The notes beneath the pieces were generated by a model. It did not search any database and was not told the origin of the DNA. It was given only the letters and a program-made list of their open reading frames with translations. Made by a program: the position numbers and the translations under genes. From the NCBI RefSeq assembly GCF_000632715.1, contig NZ_BAWO01000060.1, forward strand, positions 1-36,390: a stretch of DNA of 36,390 nucleotides. The letters are read 5' to 3'. This document shows positions 23,281 to 30,779 of this stretch, piece by piece. The stretch's first letter is position 1. Each line of letters begins with the position of its first letter. Source of the stretch: Parageobacillus caldoxylosilyticus NBRC 107762. Lineage in GTDB: Bacteria > Bacillota > Bacilli > Bacillales > Anoxybacillaceae.

Positions 23281-23889
23281 ATGAAAGTGTTGACCGTTGT
23301 CTCACATCCCAGAAGAGAATCCCTTACTTTTGCAATTGCCGAGCGTTTCATTCAAGGGTTAAAAGATGCTGGACATGAAGTGGAAATTGCGGATTTGTAC
23401 GGTGAAGAATTCAATCCGCTGTTATACGAACAAGATGAACCTGATTGGGACAACCCGAATAAAACATATTCTCCTCGTGTTCACGCAGAAATGGAACGAT
23501 TGAAAAGAAACGATGGATTAGCCTTCATCTTCCCGTTATGGTGGTATTCATTACCGGCAATGGTAAAAGGATATATAGACCGGGTATGGAACTATGGTTT
23601 TGCTTATGGAGGAACGCGCCTTCCACACAAAAAGGTATTGTGGATTCCGCTTGTCGGAGAGACAGAAGAAAGTCTTAAAAAAAGAAATTTCGTTACGATG
23701 ATTTCTCATTATTTGAATGCTGGTTTAGCCGGCTATACAGGTATTCCTCAATCGGAAGTGGCATTTCTGTATAACACGTTAGCGGAAGATATTGAGAATG
23801 AAGAGGAAGTCAAAAAACATTATGAGAGTCTTTTCCATCGAGCGTATGAGCTAGGGAATACATATAGCCATTCATTAACGAAAAAATAA
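23281..23889 (+). CDS. NAD(P)H oxidoreductase, flavodoxin-like fold (Flavodoxin_2)
   Basis: A 202-residue cytosolic flavoprotein of the NQO1/MdaB/KefF group. The N-terminal VVSHPRRESLTFAIAERFIQ binds the FMN or FAD phosphate. The segment LAFIFPLWWYSLPAMVKGYI then DRVW is the family signature around the isoalloxazine ring. ATG at 23281 follows TAGGAG. It is likely a quinone or azo-compound reductase protecting against redox stress. An NAD(P)-binding SDR gene follows after 160 bp on the same strand and may be co-transcribed. Confidence 0.88.
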   Translation: MKVLTVVSHPRRESLTFAIAERFIQGLKDAGHEVEIADLYGEEFNPLLYEQDEPDWDNPNKTYSPRVHAEMERLKRNDGLAFIFPLWWYSLPAMVKGYIDRVWNYGFAYGGTRLPHKKVLWIPLVGETEESLKKRNFVTMISHYLNAGLAGYTGIPQSEVAFLYNTLAEDIENEEEVKKHYESLFHRAYELGNTYSHSLTKK

Positions 23890-24051
23890 TCATGGATATG
23901 GTGTGTCAAACTGATTCAAAATGATGCTATGCAGTAAAGTAAGTGCGCATCCTCCACAGTACAGTAGGAATAAAAAGCTTACCGATTAACATGGCTATGG
24001 AACTGGTGGTAATGGTAGTATAAAGCCATTCATTAGAAAAGGGGTGGGAAT

Positions 24052-24696
24052 ATGAAAGTACTTATCGCAGGCGCAAATGGACACACGGGTCGATTGATCG
24101 TGGAGCTGCTCGGGAAAAGCAATAGACATGAAGCTTACGCAATGATTAGAGATGCAGCTCAAGCAGAAAAATTGAAACAGCTTGGTGCCAAGGAAACTAT
24201 ATTGGCTGATCTTGAAAAAGATGTTTCTCATGCTGTTAAAGGTATAGATGCGGTGATTTTCGCTGCTGGTTCTGGCTCACATACAGGTCCGGATAAAACC
24301 ATTTCTGTAGACCAAGAAGGAGCAAAACGCCTTATTGATGCAGCAAAGAAAGAAGGCATCTCTCATTTTATCATGCTTAGTTCGTATGGATCTGGTAATC
24401 CGGATGCTTTACCAAATTTGGCTCATTATCTAAAAGCAAAAGGGGAAGCGGATCGATACTTAATAGAAAGTGGATTAACATATACCATTGTTCGCCCTGG
24501 GTATCTAAGTTTTGAACCACCTACGGGTAAAGTGGAAATCGCTGAGCATTTTGAAAGCATTGTAGGAAGAGATATCCCGCGTGGAGATGTCGCACAAGTA
24601 ATTGTATCTTGTCTTGATATGGAAAATACCAAAAACAAAACATTTGAGCTCCTCAGTGGTAATCAACCTATACAAGATGCGCTCAAAGCTCTCTGA
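24052..24696 (+). CDS. NAD(P)-binding atypical SDR oxidoreductase (YhfK-like)
   Basis: A 214-residue Rossmann-fold protein with the nucleotide motif GANGHTGRLIVELLG at residues 8-22, then AVIFAAGSGS, HFIMLSSYGSGNPDALPNLA and the YLIESGLTYTIVRPGYL stretch typical of NAD(P)H-binding (PF13460) proteins such as YhfK and HSCARG-like sensors. The classic SDR Tyr-x3-Lys is present as HYLKAK only in altered form, so catalysis is not assured and a redox-sensor role is possible. ATG at 24052 follows AAAGGGGTGGG. Confidence 0.85.
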   Translation: MKVLIAGANGHTGRLIVELLGKSNRHEAYAMIRDAAQAEKLKQLGAKETILADLEKDVSHAVKGIDAVIFAAGSGSHTGPDKTISVDQEGAKRLIDAAKKEGISHFIMLSSYGSGNPDALPNLAHYLKAKGEADRYLIESGLTYTIVRPGYLSFEPPTGKVEIAEHFESIVGRDIPRGDVAQVIVSCLDMENTKNKTFELLSGNQPIQDALKAL

Positions 24697-24761
24697 AGCA
24701 GGGGGCGGTAATAAACAGAAACAGTTTTATCCTTTCTGTTTCACTACTGCATCAAAGTATG

Positions 24762-24796
24762 TAGAGGCGTTACGATTTTCGTAATGCCTCTATTTT
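24762..24796 (+). terminator. Terminator after the SDR gene
   Basis: Stem TAGAGGCGTTACGA/TCGTAATGCCTCTA (one G-T pair) with a TTT loop and TTTTTATTT tail, 66 bp past the stop. Confidence 0.88.
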
Positions 24797-24866
24797 TATT
24801 TAAATTGGAAGATAACATCAAAATGAATTTACGATAAACTCTATCGTTTATTTTTCTGTTTTTTAT

Positions 24867-24920
24867 TTAACAAATCTTCAAATTTATTTTAATATTACCT
24901 TTAAATCTATTTTTTACAAT
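24867..24920 (+). promoter_or_regulatory. PhoP-type promoter: phased PhoP boxes and -10
   Basis: Hexamers TTAACA, TCAAAT, TTAATA and TTTAAA begin at 24867, 24878, 24889 and 24900, exactly 11 bp apart. A weaker TTTTTA follows at 24911. A -10 sequence TACAAT sits at 24915-24920, with no -35 needed. The four boxes would span about -60 to -22 from a start near 24927, which is the layout of PhoP~P-activated promoters in B. subtilis (TT(A/C/T)A(C/T)A repeats spaced 5 +/- 2 bp). The gene it drives is a phosphodiesterase, which fits. Confidence 0.7.
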
Positions 24921-24967
24921 GAAGATGGTCGAAAATCATCAAAATTTTAGAGGGGAGCGAGATAGCA

Positions 24968-27169
24968 GTGAAAAGGACAGGAATGATTGGCTTATCACTT
25001 TCTTTATCGTTAGGGTTACTCGCGAATTATGCTCCGGAAGCGATGGCAGCTGATGAACAAGTTAAGCAGTCATCTATGCTGCAACCGATTGTTGACCATG
25101 TTGCTGTCATTGCCCACCGCGGCACCTCAGGTTATGCACCCGAACATACATTGGCAGCATACGAAAAGGCAATTAAGATGAAAGCAGATTATGTCGAATT
25201 GGATTTGCATATGACAAAAGATGGTGAGTTAATTGCTATTCACGATTCCACGCTGGCAAGAACAACGAATGTAGAAGAAGTATATCCCGACCGCGCCCCT
25301 TGGCGGGTAAAAGATTTTACATTAGCCGAAATTAAGAAGCTAGATGCCGGTTCTTGGTTTAACAAGACTTACCCTGAGTATGCAAAAAAACAATATGTCG
25401 GGCAGAAAATCCCAACCCTTCAGGAAGTAATCGATTTTATCAAAAAGAAAGATCCGAAAGTTGCTCTGTACATAGAAACAAAGTCGCCTGACGTTTATCC
25501 GGGCATGGAAGAAAAACTCGTTAAGATCTTGAAAAAGAACGGTTACTTGAAAAAAGGTAAAGTCATTTTCCAATCATTCAGCGAAGCGAGCTTAAGAAAA
25601 TTACAGGAGATGGTTCCTAAGGATATTCCTCTTATTCAGCTTTATAGTCCAGACATGATTCAAGGTCAAAATCTGGATGATGTCTTTAACCGAGCAGCGG
25701 AATATGCGGAAGGTGTAGGACCGGATAAATCGCTCGTCACCCCGACGTTTATGCAGGAAGCCCATGAACGTCATATGGTCGTCCATCCGTATACCGTGAA
25801 TACGAAGGAGGAGATGGTCGAGCAATTATCCCTTGGTGTTGATGGAATGTTTACGAATTATCCTGATCAATTAGTAGAATTGAACAAGAAACCGTATATT
25901 TCCCACGGGGCGGCCAGCGGCGAAGTGACGGATACATCCGCGGTATTATGGGCTAGGACAAGCCAGCCCGCAAAGGTGCGATTTGAAGTTTCCGAGGATG
26001 CTGCTTTTAAAAAAGCCATCGTGAAAACCAAAAAAGCAACTTCCGAACATGATCTGACCGTACAAGTAAAAGTGACGGGTTTGAAACCAGACACGATTTA
26101 TTACTACCGTGTTCAGGCTCTTCCTGGATCACATCAGGTGAGTGGAAGATTTAAAACCGCTCCGGCTGAAAATGAACGGAAGCCATTGACGATTGTTTGG
26201 GGTGGTGATACAGGCGGCCAGGGCAAAATCCCGCCTTTTAAATCTTTTGCGGCGATGGCGGATTTGAAACCGGATTTCTTCTTGTTTAGCGGGGATACGA
26301 TTTACGCTGATAATACTACGCCGGCTGTTCCGAATCCGCCATCAAAAAGTATTGAGGATTTCTGGGCGAAATATAAGGAAAATCGTACCGACTCAAACTT
26401 AAGAAAATTGCTTCAATCGACAAGTGTATATGCCATCTGGGATGACCATGAGGTAACGAATGACTTTTCTGGACCATTTGAGCCGCTTGCCTCAACCGGA
26501 TTTCAGGCTTTTACGGATTATTGGCCAATATTGGACGAGCGGAGTTCATCCGGGAAGCTTTATCATAAGTTTTCATGGGGTAATACACTTGATTTATTCA
26601 TTTTAAATAATCGCAGTTACCGTGATCCAGATACGAAACCAGATGGTCAGGACAAGACAATGCTTGGTCAAGAGCAGCTTGAATGGTTGAAAAAAGAACT
26701 CTTGAATTCAGATGCAAAGGTGAAACTTATTGCTTCTTCCGTGCCGATTTCCATTCCGACTGGGAAACCAAATGCACGCGATGGATGGGCGAATGGCGAC
26801 AACATCAATCCGAACGATAAAACAGGGTATGAACATGAGTTTGCGGAGATTTCTAAATTTATTATCGAGAATAAAATGAAAAACGTGTATTTTGTCACAA
26901 CTGATGTTCATTTTGCTGATATTATCCAGTATGATCCTGACCATAACGGCACAATTGATTATCGTGAACTAGTAAGCGGACCGATCGGTGCGGACCTAGG
27001 TCAGCCGTCAACACTTGATCCTACATTTGGGCCGGAGCAACTGTATGCTGAAAGTGGGTTCTTTAATTTTGGTGTACTCAAGGTTGATCCGGGATTAAAA
27101 CAAGTGACGGTCGAAATTCGTGATGAAAACGGTAAGATTCATTTTCATCGGGATTTTCCGATGGAATAA
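24968..27169 (+). CDS. Secreted fusion of glycerophosphodiester phosphodiesterase (GlpQ-like) and PhoD-like phosphodiesterase
   Basis: A 733-residue exported protein with a signal peptide of about 27 residues (cut after AMA). Residues about 45-305 are a GDPD domain: His50-Arg51 in IAHRGTSGYAPEHT, Glu77/Asp79 in YVELDLHM, His92 in IAIHDST. Residues about 310-410 are the Ig-like N-terminal part of PhoD (ASGEVTDTSAVLWARTSQPA). From about 410 comes the PhoD metallophosphatase core, with VWGGDTGGQGK, FLFSGDTIYADN, YAIWDDHEVTNDF and FVTTDVHFADI. In B. subtilis GlpQ and PhoD are separate, PhoPR-controlled enzymes that degrade wall teichoic acid from the end and internally. Here both are joined. GTG at 24968 follows AGGGGAGCG. 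Confidence 0.88.
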   Translation: MKRTGMIGLSLSLSLGLLANYAPEAMAADEQVKQSSMLQPIVDHVAVIAHRGTSGYAPEHTLAAYEKAIKMKADYVELDLHMTKDGELIAIHDSTLARTTNVEEVYPDRAPWRVKDFTLAEIKKLDAGSWFNKTYPEYAKKQYVGQKIPTLQEVIDFIKKKDPKVALYIETKSPDVYPGMEEKLVKILKKNGYLKKGKVIFQSFSEASLRKLQEMVPKDIPLIQLYSPDMIQGQNLDDVFNRAAEYAEGVGPDKSLVTPTFMQEAHERHMVVHPYTVNTKEEMVEQLSLGVDGMFTNYPDQLVELNKKPYISHGAASGEVTDTSAVLWARTSQPAKVRFEVSEDAAFKKAIVKTKKATSEHDLTVQVKVTGLKPDTIYYYRVQALPGSHQVSGRFKTAPAENERKPLTIVWGGDTGGQGKIPPFKSFAAMADLKPDFFLFSGDTIYADNTTPAVPNPPSKSIEDFWAKYKENRTDSNLRKLLQSTSVYAIWDDHEVTNDFSGPFEPLASTGFQAFTDYWPILDERSSSGKLYHKFSWGNTLDLFILNNRSYRDPDTKPDGQDKTMLGQEQLEWLKKELLNSDAKVKLIASSVPISIPTGKPNARDGWANGDNINPNDKTGYEHEFAEISKFIIENKMKNVYFVTTDVHFADIIQYDPDHNGTIDYRELVSGPIGADLGQPSTLDPTFGPEQLYAESGFFNFGVLKVDPGLKQVTVEIRDENGKIHFHRDFPME

Positions 27170-27183
27170 CAGAGTAGATTCGT

Positions 27184-27282
27184 ATTGGACCGCTTGTGAA
27201 AGTGCTTGTCATGATTGCGTTAGTCAACGTGGCACTATGGTTTCAACGAAAATACTTTAAAACAGAATCAGTATCATACTAA
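27184..27282 (+). pseudogene. C-terminal remnant of arsenite efflux permease Acr3
   Basis: A 32-codon open tail without a start reads [20 protein letters not shown] then [12 protein letters not shown] and a TAA. This is the conserved last helix of ACR3 arsenite exporters ([24 protein letters not shown]). It lies 20 bp before arsC, exactly where acr3 stands in arsR-acr3-arsC operons. More than 300 N-terminal residues are lost; the junction lies about 14 bp after the phosphodiesterase stop. Confidence 0.75.
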
Positions 27283-27302
27283 CAACAGAGGTGGAATGAA
27301 AC

Positions 27303-27725
27303 ATGAAAAACAAAAAGATCATTTACTTCTTATGCACAGGAAACTCTTGCCGCAGCCAAATGGCAGAAGGATGGGCAAAAAAATATCTTGGTGACGAGTG
27401 GGAAGTGTACAGCGCTGGTATTGAAGCGCACGGATTAAATCCAAACGCGGTAAAAGTCATGAAAGAAGTAGGAATTGACATTTCCAAACAGACATCCGAT
27501 ATCATTGATCCGGAAATGTTAAATAAAGCGGATTTGGTAGTAACATTATGTGGTCATGCAGCGGACCATTGTCCAGTAACCCCGCCAAATGTGAAACGCG
27601 TACACTGGGGATTTGATGATCCGGCAAAGGCGGAAGGAACCGAGGAGGAAAAATTAGCGGTATTCCGTCGTGTTCGCAATGAAATCGGCGCGCGCATCAA
27701 AAAATTTGCTGAAACAGGCGAATGA
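27303..27725 (+). CDS. arsC: Arsenate reductase ArsC, thioredoxin-coupled type
   Basis: A 140-residue protein of the low-molecular-weight phosphatase fold that reduces arsenate to arsenite. The P-loop is C11TGNSCR17, and the relay cysteines Cys83 and Cys90 are in [11 protein letters not shown], matching Cys10/82/89 of the S. aureus pI258 enzyme. ATG at 27303 follows AGAGGTGG. It follows an acr3 fossil and is closed by its own terminator. No arsR was found in the window, so its promoter is unclear; expression may depend on read-through from the left. Confidence 0.95.
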   Translation: MKNKKIIYFLCTGNSCRSQMAEGWAKKYLGDEWEVYSAGIEAHGLNPNAVKVMKEVGIDISKQTSDIIDPEMLNKADLVVTLCGHAADHCPVTPPNVKRVHWGFDDPAKAEGTEEEKLAVFRRVRNEIGARIKKFAETGE

Positions 27726-27735
27726 GACTAAATGA

Positions 27736-27766
27736 CAGCCGAGAAGATTCTTCTCGGCTGGTTTTA
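27736..27766 (+). terminator. Terminator of arsC
   Basis: Perfect 10-bp stem CAGCCGAGAA/TTCTCGGCTG with a 5-nt loop and GTTTTATTT tail, 10 bp after the stop. Confidence 0.92.
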
Positions 27767-27839
27767 TTTATAAATACTTCATACAAAACCAAAGACGAGG
27801 CATGTCGATAAAATTTTCTTTATTTTTTAAAATAAAAAG

Positions 27840-27867
27840 TTGCAATTTGCAAATAATGTGATATAAA
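27840..27867 (+). promoter_or_regulatory. Promoter with overlapping MarR-type operator
   Basis: TTGCAA (27840-27845), 16 bp, then TATAAA (27862-27867) reads as a sigma-A promoter. The imperfect palindrome TTGCAATTTGCAA (27840-27852) covers the -35. Such TTGCAA dyads are common MarR-family operators, so the downstream MarR protein may control its own gene. Confidence 0.5.
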
Positions 27868-27886
27868 TAATTATAGAGGTGAAAAA

Positions 27887-28342
27887 ATGGAAAACATTAG
27901 AGAGTTGTTTCAAGTGATGACACGTCGTTTCGGATTGTTGAATAAAAATTGCTGTTCTATTGATGCTGTAGATATTTCTCTTGTTCAAAGCCATATTCTT
28001 TATGAAATTGACAAAAGAGAATCTCCTTCCATGCAACAAGTGGCTGAAGTATTGGGAATGGATATTACCACGTTCAGCAGACAGATTCAAAATTTAGTGA
28101 AAAAGGGATTAGTAAAAAAAACGCCACTCCCTGAAGATCGAAGGGTATATACGTTATCGTTAACCACCGAGGGAAAGTTTATAGCAACAACCATTGATCG
28201 AGAAATAAATCGATATTTAGAAGAAGTGTTTTCGCATATGACAGAATTTGAGAAAGAAACAGTGATTCGTTCGATTAAATTGTTGAATGAGTGCATGGCA
28301 AAATCGAGCGTATGTTGTAAACCGATAGGGATGGGCAAGTAA
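27887..28342 (+). CDS. MarR family regulator with vicinal cysteine pairs
   Basis: A 151-residue winged-helix regulator. The DNA-binding part is SMQQVAEVLGMDITTFSRQI then QNLVKKGLVKKTPLPEDRRV, with the beta wing, and it is flanked by dimerisation helices. Five cysteines stand out: Cys22-Cys23 near the N-terminus and Cys136, Cys143-Cys144 near the C-terminus, which come together in the MarR dimer core. This would suit binding of trivalent arsenic or a thiol switch, and the gene sits between arsC and arsM. The arsenic-sensing role is inference. ATG at 27887 follows AGAGGTG. It may replace the missing ArsR. Confidence 0.82.
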   Translation: MENIRELFQVMTRRFGLLNKNCCSIDAVDISLVQSHILYEIDKRESPSMQQVAEVLGMDITTFSRQIQNLVKKGLVKKTPLPEDRRVYTLSLTTEGKFIATTIDREINRYLEEVFSHMTEFEKETVIRSIKLLNECMAKSSVCCKPIGMGK

Positions 28343-28406
28343 AAAAGCTTGCTCATAAAAAATAAACAAATAGTTGCGTTTTACAAATAAATGAATGGGG
28401 GGATGT

Positions 28407-28701
28407 ATGTGGGGAGAGGTTTTGAAAAACTTCATGGTGATTACGACACCTTGCTATTTACTGTTATCTCATTCGTTATTCACTTTATTCAGGGATTCAT
28501 TCCATAAGATGTATATCCGTTTTCAACGATATCCTATTTTGCAAATGTGGATGACCAAGGGTATGGCGTTAGTACCTGCATTAGGTACAAGTTTACTGGA
28601 TTTAACAATTATTACACGGTCTTTTTAGAAAGAAGCTAGTAATCTTTGCGTTTATAGGTACTGTCATGACAATGGCAGCGTTATCATATTTTTTCATTTA
28701 A
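28407..28701 (+). pseudogene. Decayed permease gene, copy 1 (ArsP/DUF318-like)
   Basis: ATG at 28407 behind GGGGGG reads WGEVLKNFMVITT. After a shift it gives TLLFTVISFVIHFIQGFIP and a stop, then in another frame PILQMWMTKGMALVPALGTS, and finally LFRKKLVIFAFIGTVMTMAA then LSYFFI with a TAA. Together these resemble the first and last parts of a membrane permease of the ArsP/DUF318 type (organoarsenical or metal export). The central part is missing. The 3' end matches a second fossil at 29570-29761. Confidence 0.6.
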
Positions 28702-28715
28702 GGGAGTGATAACTT

Positions 28716-29510
28716 ATGAATCATGTGAATAACGATCAAATACGGCAAAATGTCCGCAGCCGCTATAAGCAAATTGCGCTGCAGGAAGTAAATTCTAGAA
28801 GCTGTTGTTCAGACTCTTCCGGATGTGGTGGTACACCTAATGAGGCATCGGCAAAACTAGGATACTCGGATGAGGAATTATCTGCCGTGCCAGAAGGAGC
28901 TAATCTTGGACTTGGTTGCGGCAACCCGCTAGCAATTGCGGAATTGAACCCCGGAGATGTGGTGTTGGATCTTGGTTGTGGTGCCGGTTTCGATTGCTTT
29001 TTGGCTGCTCGGCAGGTCGGAGAAACCGGGCGCGTCATTGGTGTGGATATGACGCCAGAAATGATCAGCAAAGCACGCAACAATGCTGCCAAGGGTGGCT
29101 TTACCAACACCGAATTTCGGTTAGGAGAAATCGAATATTTACCGGTGGCAGATGATTCGGTCGATGTCATTATTTCCAATTGCGTCATTAATCTTTCTCC
29201 AGATAAGCCTCAAGTGTTCAAGGAAGCCTATCGTGTGCTGAAACCAGGAGGGCGCCTTGTCATTTCCGACGTTGTGGCGACGGCAGAACTTCCAGCGGAA
29301 ATTAAAAACAATATGGATGACTTGTATTCGGGCTGCGTATCAGGAGCAGCCTCGATTAGAGAGTTAGAATCCTTGTTACAACAGAGTGGATTCACACAGA
29401 TCACCATTGAACCAAAAGATGAATCGAGGGAGTTTATCAAAGATTGGGTGCCTGGAGCGAACGTCGCGGATTACATTGTTTCTGCGATCATTAAAGCAAT
29501 GAAACCTTAA
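28716..29510 (+). CDS. arsM: Arsenite S-adenosylmethionine methyltransferase ArsM
   Basis: A 264-residue methyltransferase that converts arsenite to methylated arsenicals using AdoMet. The AdoMet site is VVLDLGCGAGFDCFLAARQV (about 82-101), with Asp111 in IGVDMTPEM. Arsenic-binding cysteines are Cys68 (LGLGCGNP), Cys156 (SNCVINL) and Cys207 (YSGCVSGA), equivalent to the three conserved ArsM cysteines. A Cys30-Cys31/Cys37 cluster near the N-terminus matches the fourth. ATG at 28716 follows AAGGGAGTGA, which lies just after the permease fossil. The arsN1-like acetyltransferase follows on the same strand. Confidence 0.95.
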   Translation: MNHVNNDQIRQNVRSRYKQIALQEVNSRSCCSDSSGCGGTPNEASAKLGYSDEELSAVPEGANLGLGCGNPLAIAELNPGDVVLDLGCGAGFDCFLAARQVGETGRVIGVDMTPEMISKARNNAAKGGFTNTEFRLGEIEYLPVADDSVDVIISNCVINLSPDKPQVFKEAYRVLKPGGRLVISDVVATAELPAEIKNNMDDLYSGCVSGAASIRELESLLQQSGFTQITIEPKDESREFIKDWVPGANVADYIVSAIIKAMKP

Positions 29511-29569
29511 AAAATGTGGTGTAACAGATCGGAACTCGTTGGGGAAGAAAAAATAGTTGAGTAAGTCGT

Positions 29570-29761
29570 TTCCCACTCTTACAGATGATGATTGCAAAGG
29601 GAATAACATTGGGACCAGTCATGACGCTGATGATCAGCTCAGCAGGGGCAAGCTTACCGCAGAAAACATGATTATACAGTATCTTTAGAAAGAAGCTAGT
29701 CTTGGCATTTATAGGTTCTTTTATGACGATGGCGGCGTTATCGGGATTTTTTATTCTATAA
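29570..29761 (+). pseudogene. Decayed permease gene, copy 2 (ArsP/DUF318-like)
   Basis: Reads LQMMIAKGITLGPVMTLMIS then SAGASLPQKT and a stop. In another frame it ends IFRKKLVLAFIGSFMTMAAL then SGFFIL and a TAA. This is the C-terminal part of the same permease as the fossil at 28407-28701 and clearer in its family motif (AKGxxLGxxxxxMxSxxxSLP). It is followed by AAGGAG and the acetyltransferase gene. Confidence 0.65.
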
Positions 29762-29783
29762 TCATAAGGAGTGATTGCGAATC

Positions 29784-30275
29784 ATGATCATTCGTAGTTT
29801 CCGTAAAGAAGATTGGCTGCAAGTGAAGGAAATTTATGAGCAAGGAATTGCGACAGGACAAGCAACGTTTGAAACGACAGCACCATCGCTCGAAAAATGT
29901 AAATCGACCATTGTCGCAAATTTATGTTTAGTCGCTGAAGACGAAGAAGGCATTCAAGGCTGGTGTAAGATAAGTAAAGTATCAGATCGCTGTGTATATG
30001 AAGGAGTGGGAGAGATAAGTGTGTATGTTCGAGACGTAAGTCGTGGAAAAGGAGTGGGGAAGCAACTTCTACAAGCCATAATCAAAGAATCCGAGGAAAA
30101 AGGATTTTGGACATTAACTGCGGGAATTTTCCCTGAAAACATACCAAGTTTGCGATTACATCAAAGTGTTGGATTTCGTAGAGTCGGCATACGACAACGT
30201 ATAGGAAAGTTAAATGGAGTATGGCGGGATGTGGTATTGCTCGAACGCCGCAGTCAAATTGTCGGTATAGATTAA
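29784..30275 (+). CDS. arsN1: GNAT N-acetyltransferase, ArsN1 (arsinothricin/phosphinothricin acetyltransferase) type
   Basis: A 163-residue GNAT enzyme of the PAT/Bar group. It has the N-terminal EIYEQGIATGQATFETTAPS, the acetyl-CoA loop RGKGVGKQLLQA, and the C-terminal VGFRRVGIRQRIGKLNGVWR then DVVLLERR, all typical of phosphinothricin-type acetyltransferases. Members next to arsM in ars clusters are named ArsN1 and acetylate arsinothricin, an arsenic-containing antibiotic. Context supports that reading, but phosphinothricin or another amino acid remains possible. ATG at 29784 is preferred over an in-frame TTG (29775) because AAGGAG at 29767-29772 is better spaced. Confidence 0.82.
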   Translation: MIIRSFRKEDWLQVKEIYEQGIATGQATFETTAPSLEKCKSTIVANLCLVAEDEEGIQGWCKISKVSDRCVYEGVGEISVYVRDVSRGKGVGKQLLQAIIKESEEKGFWTLTAGIFPENIPSLRLHQSVGFRRVGIRQRIGKLNGVWRDVVLLERRSQIVGID

Positions 30276-30556
30276 TCGTTACTTTTATAAAATGACAAAT
30301 TTTTAGGGGGGATATGTGTAGGCGCAACGTAGCCTAACAATCGGGAACAAATGGGATTGATAAATCCAAAATGTGGTTGGTTATTAAGCCCTGTAACAAT
30401 AGTAATGCTTAGAGCTTTTCTAATACTATGAATAGTCCTCATTCAGTAAGATGGATGTTTACCTATACCTGATTGTTTCAACAAATACTTATTATGACGA
30501 TGTAAAGTAGAGTTTAAGACACTTCCTATGATGATTATAAATCCATCGAAAAAGAA
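30276..30556. other. AT-rich stretch without a recognised gene
   Basis: Both strands were read and no gene, hairpin terminator or RNA was recognised here. It separates the arsenic cluster from the spore-protein genes. Confidence 0.5.
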
Positions 30557-30606
30557 ACAAGGAAGCATTCCTTCGATAGAATAACTCTGGAAAGGAGCTT
30601 CCTTGT
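30557..30606. repeat. 10-bp inverted repeat upstream of a short open frame
   Basis: ACAAGGAAGC (30557-30566) and GCTTCCTTGT (30597-30606) with a 30-nt interior. It may be a leader hairpin or transposon debris. It ends 3 bp before the ATG of the next short frame. Confidence 0.5.
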
Positions 30607-30609
30607 CTC

Positions 30610-30768
30610 ATGAATAGCTTAGTATGTCAACGCGAGCTGCATGGAACGCGTCCCTGTACAACGCTCTACTTCACAGGAGGTTTTGCTTTACCTTTTCAAA
30701 AATTTATTCCATGTGGTGATTTAGATCGTGCCAAAATCGAAATATGTCTAACCTTCCATCCCCCTTAG
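30610..30768 (+). CDS. Possible short Cys-containing protein, unknown
   Basis: A 52-codon frame starts MNSLVCQRELHGTRPCTTLY and has four cysteines. An AAAGGAG (30590s) lies about 13 bases before the ATG, inside an inverted repeat. No family is recognised, and it may be IS debris rather than a gene. Confidence 0.25.
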   Translation: MNSLVCQRELHGTRPCTTLYFTGGFALPFQKFIPCGDLDRAKIEICLTFHPP

Positions 30769-30779
30769 TGAAAGATTTG

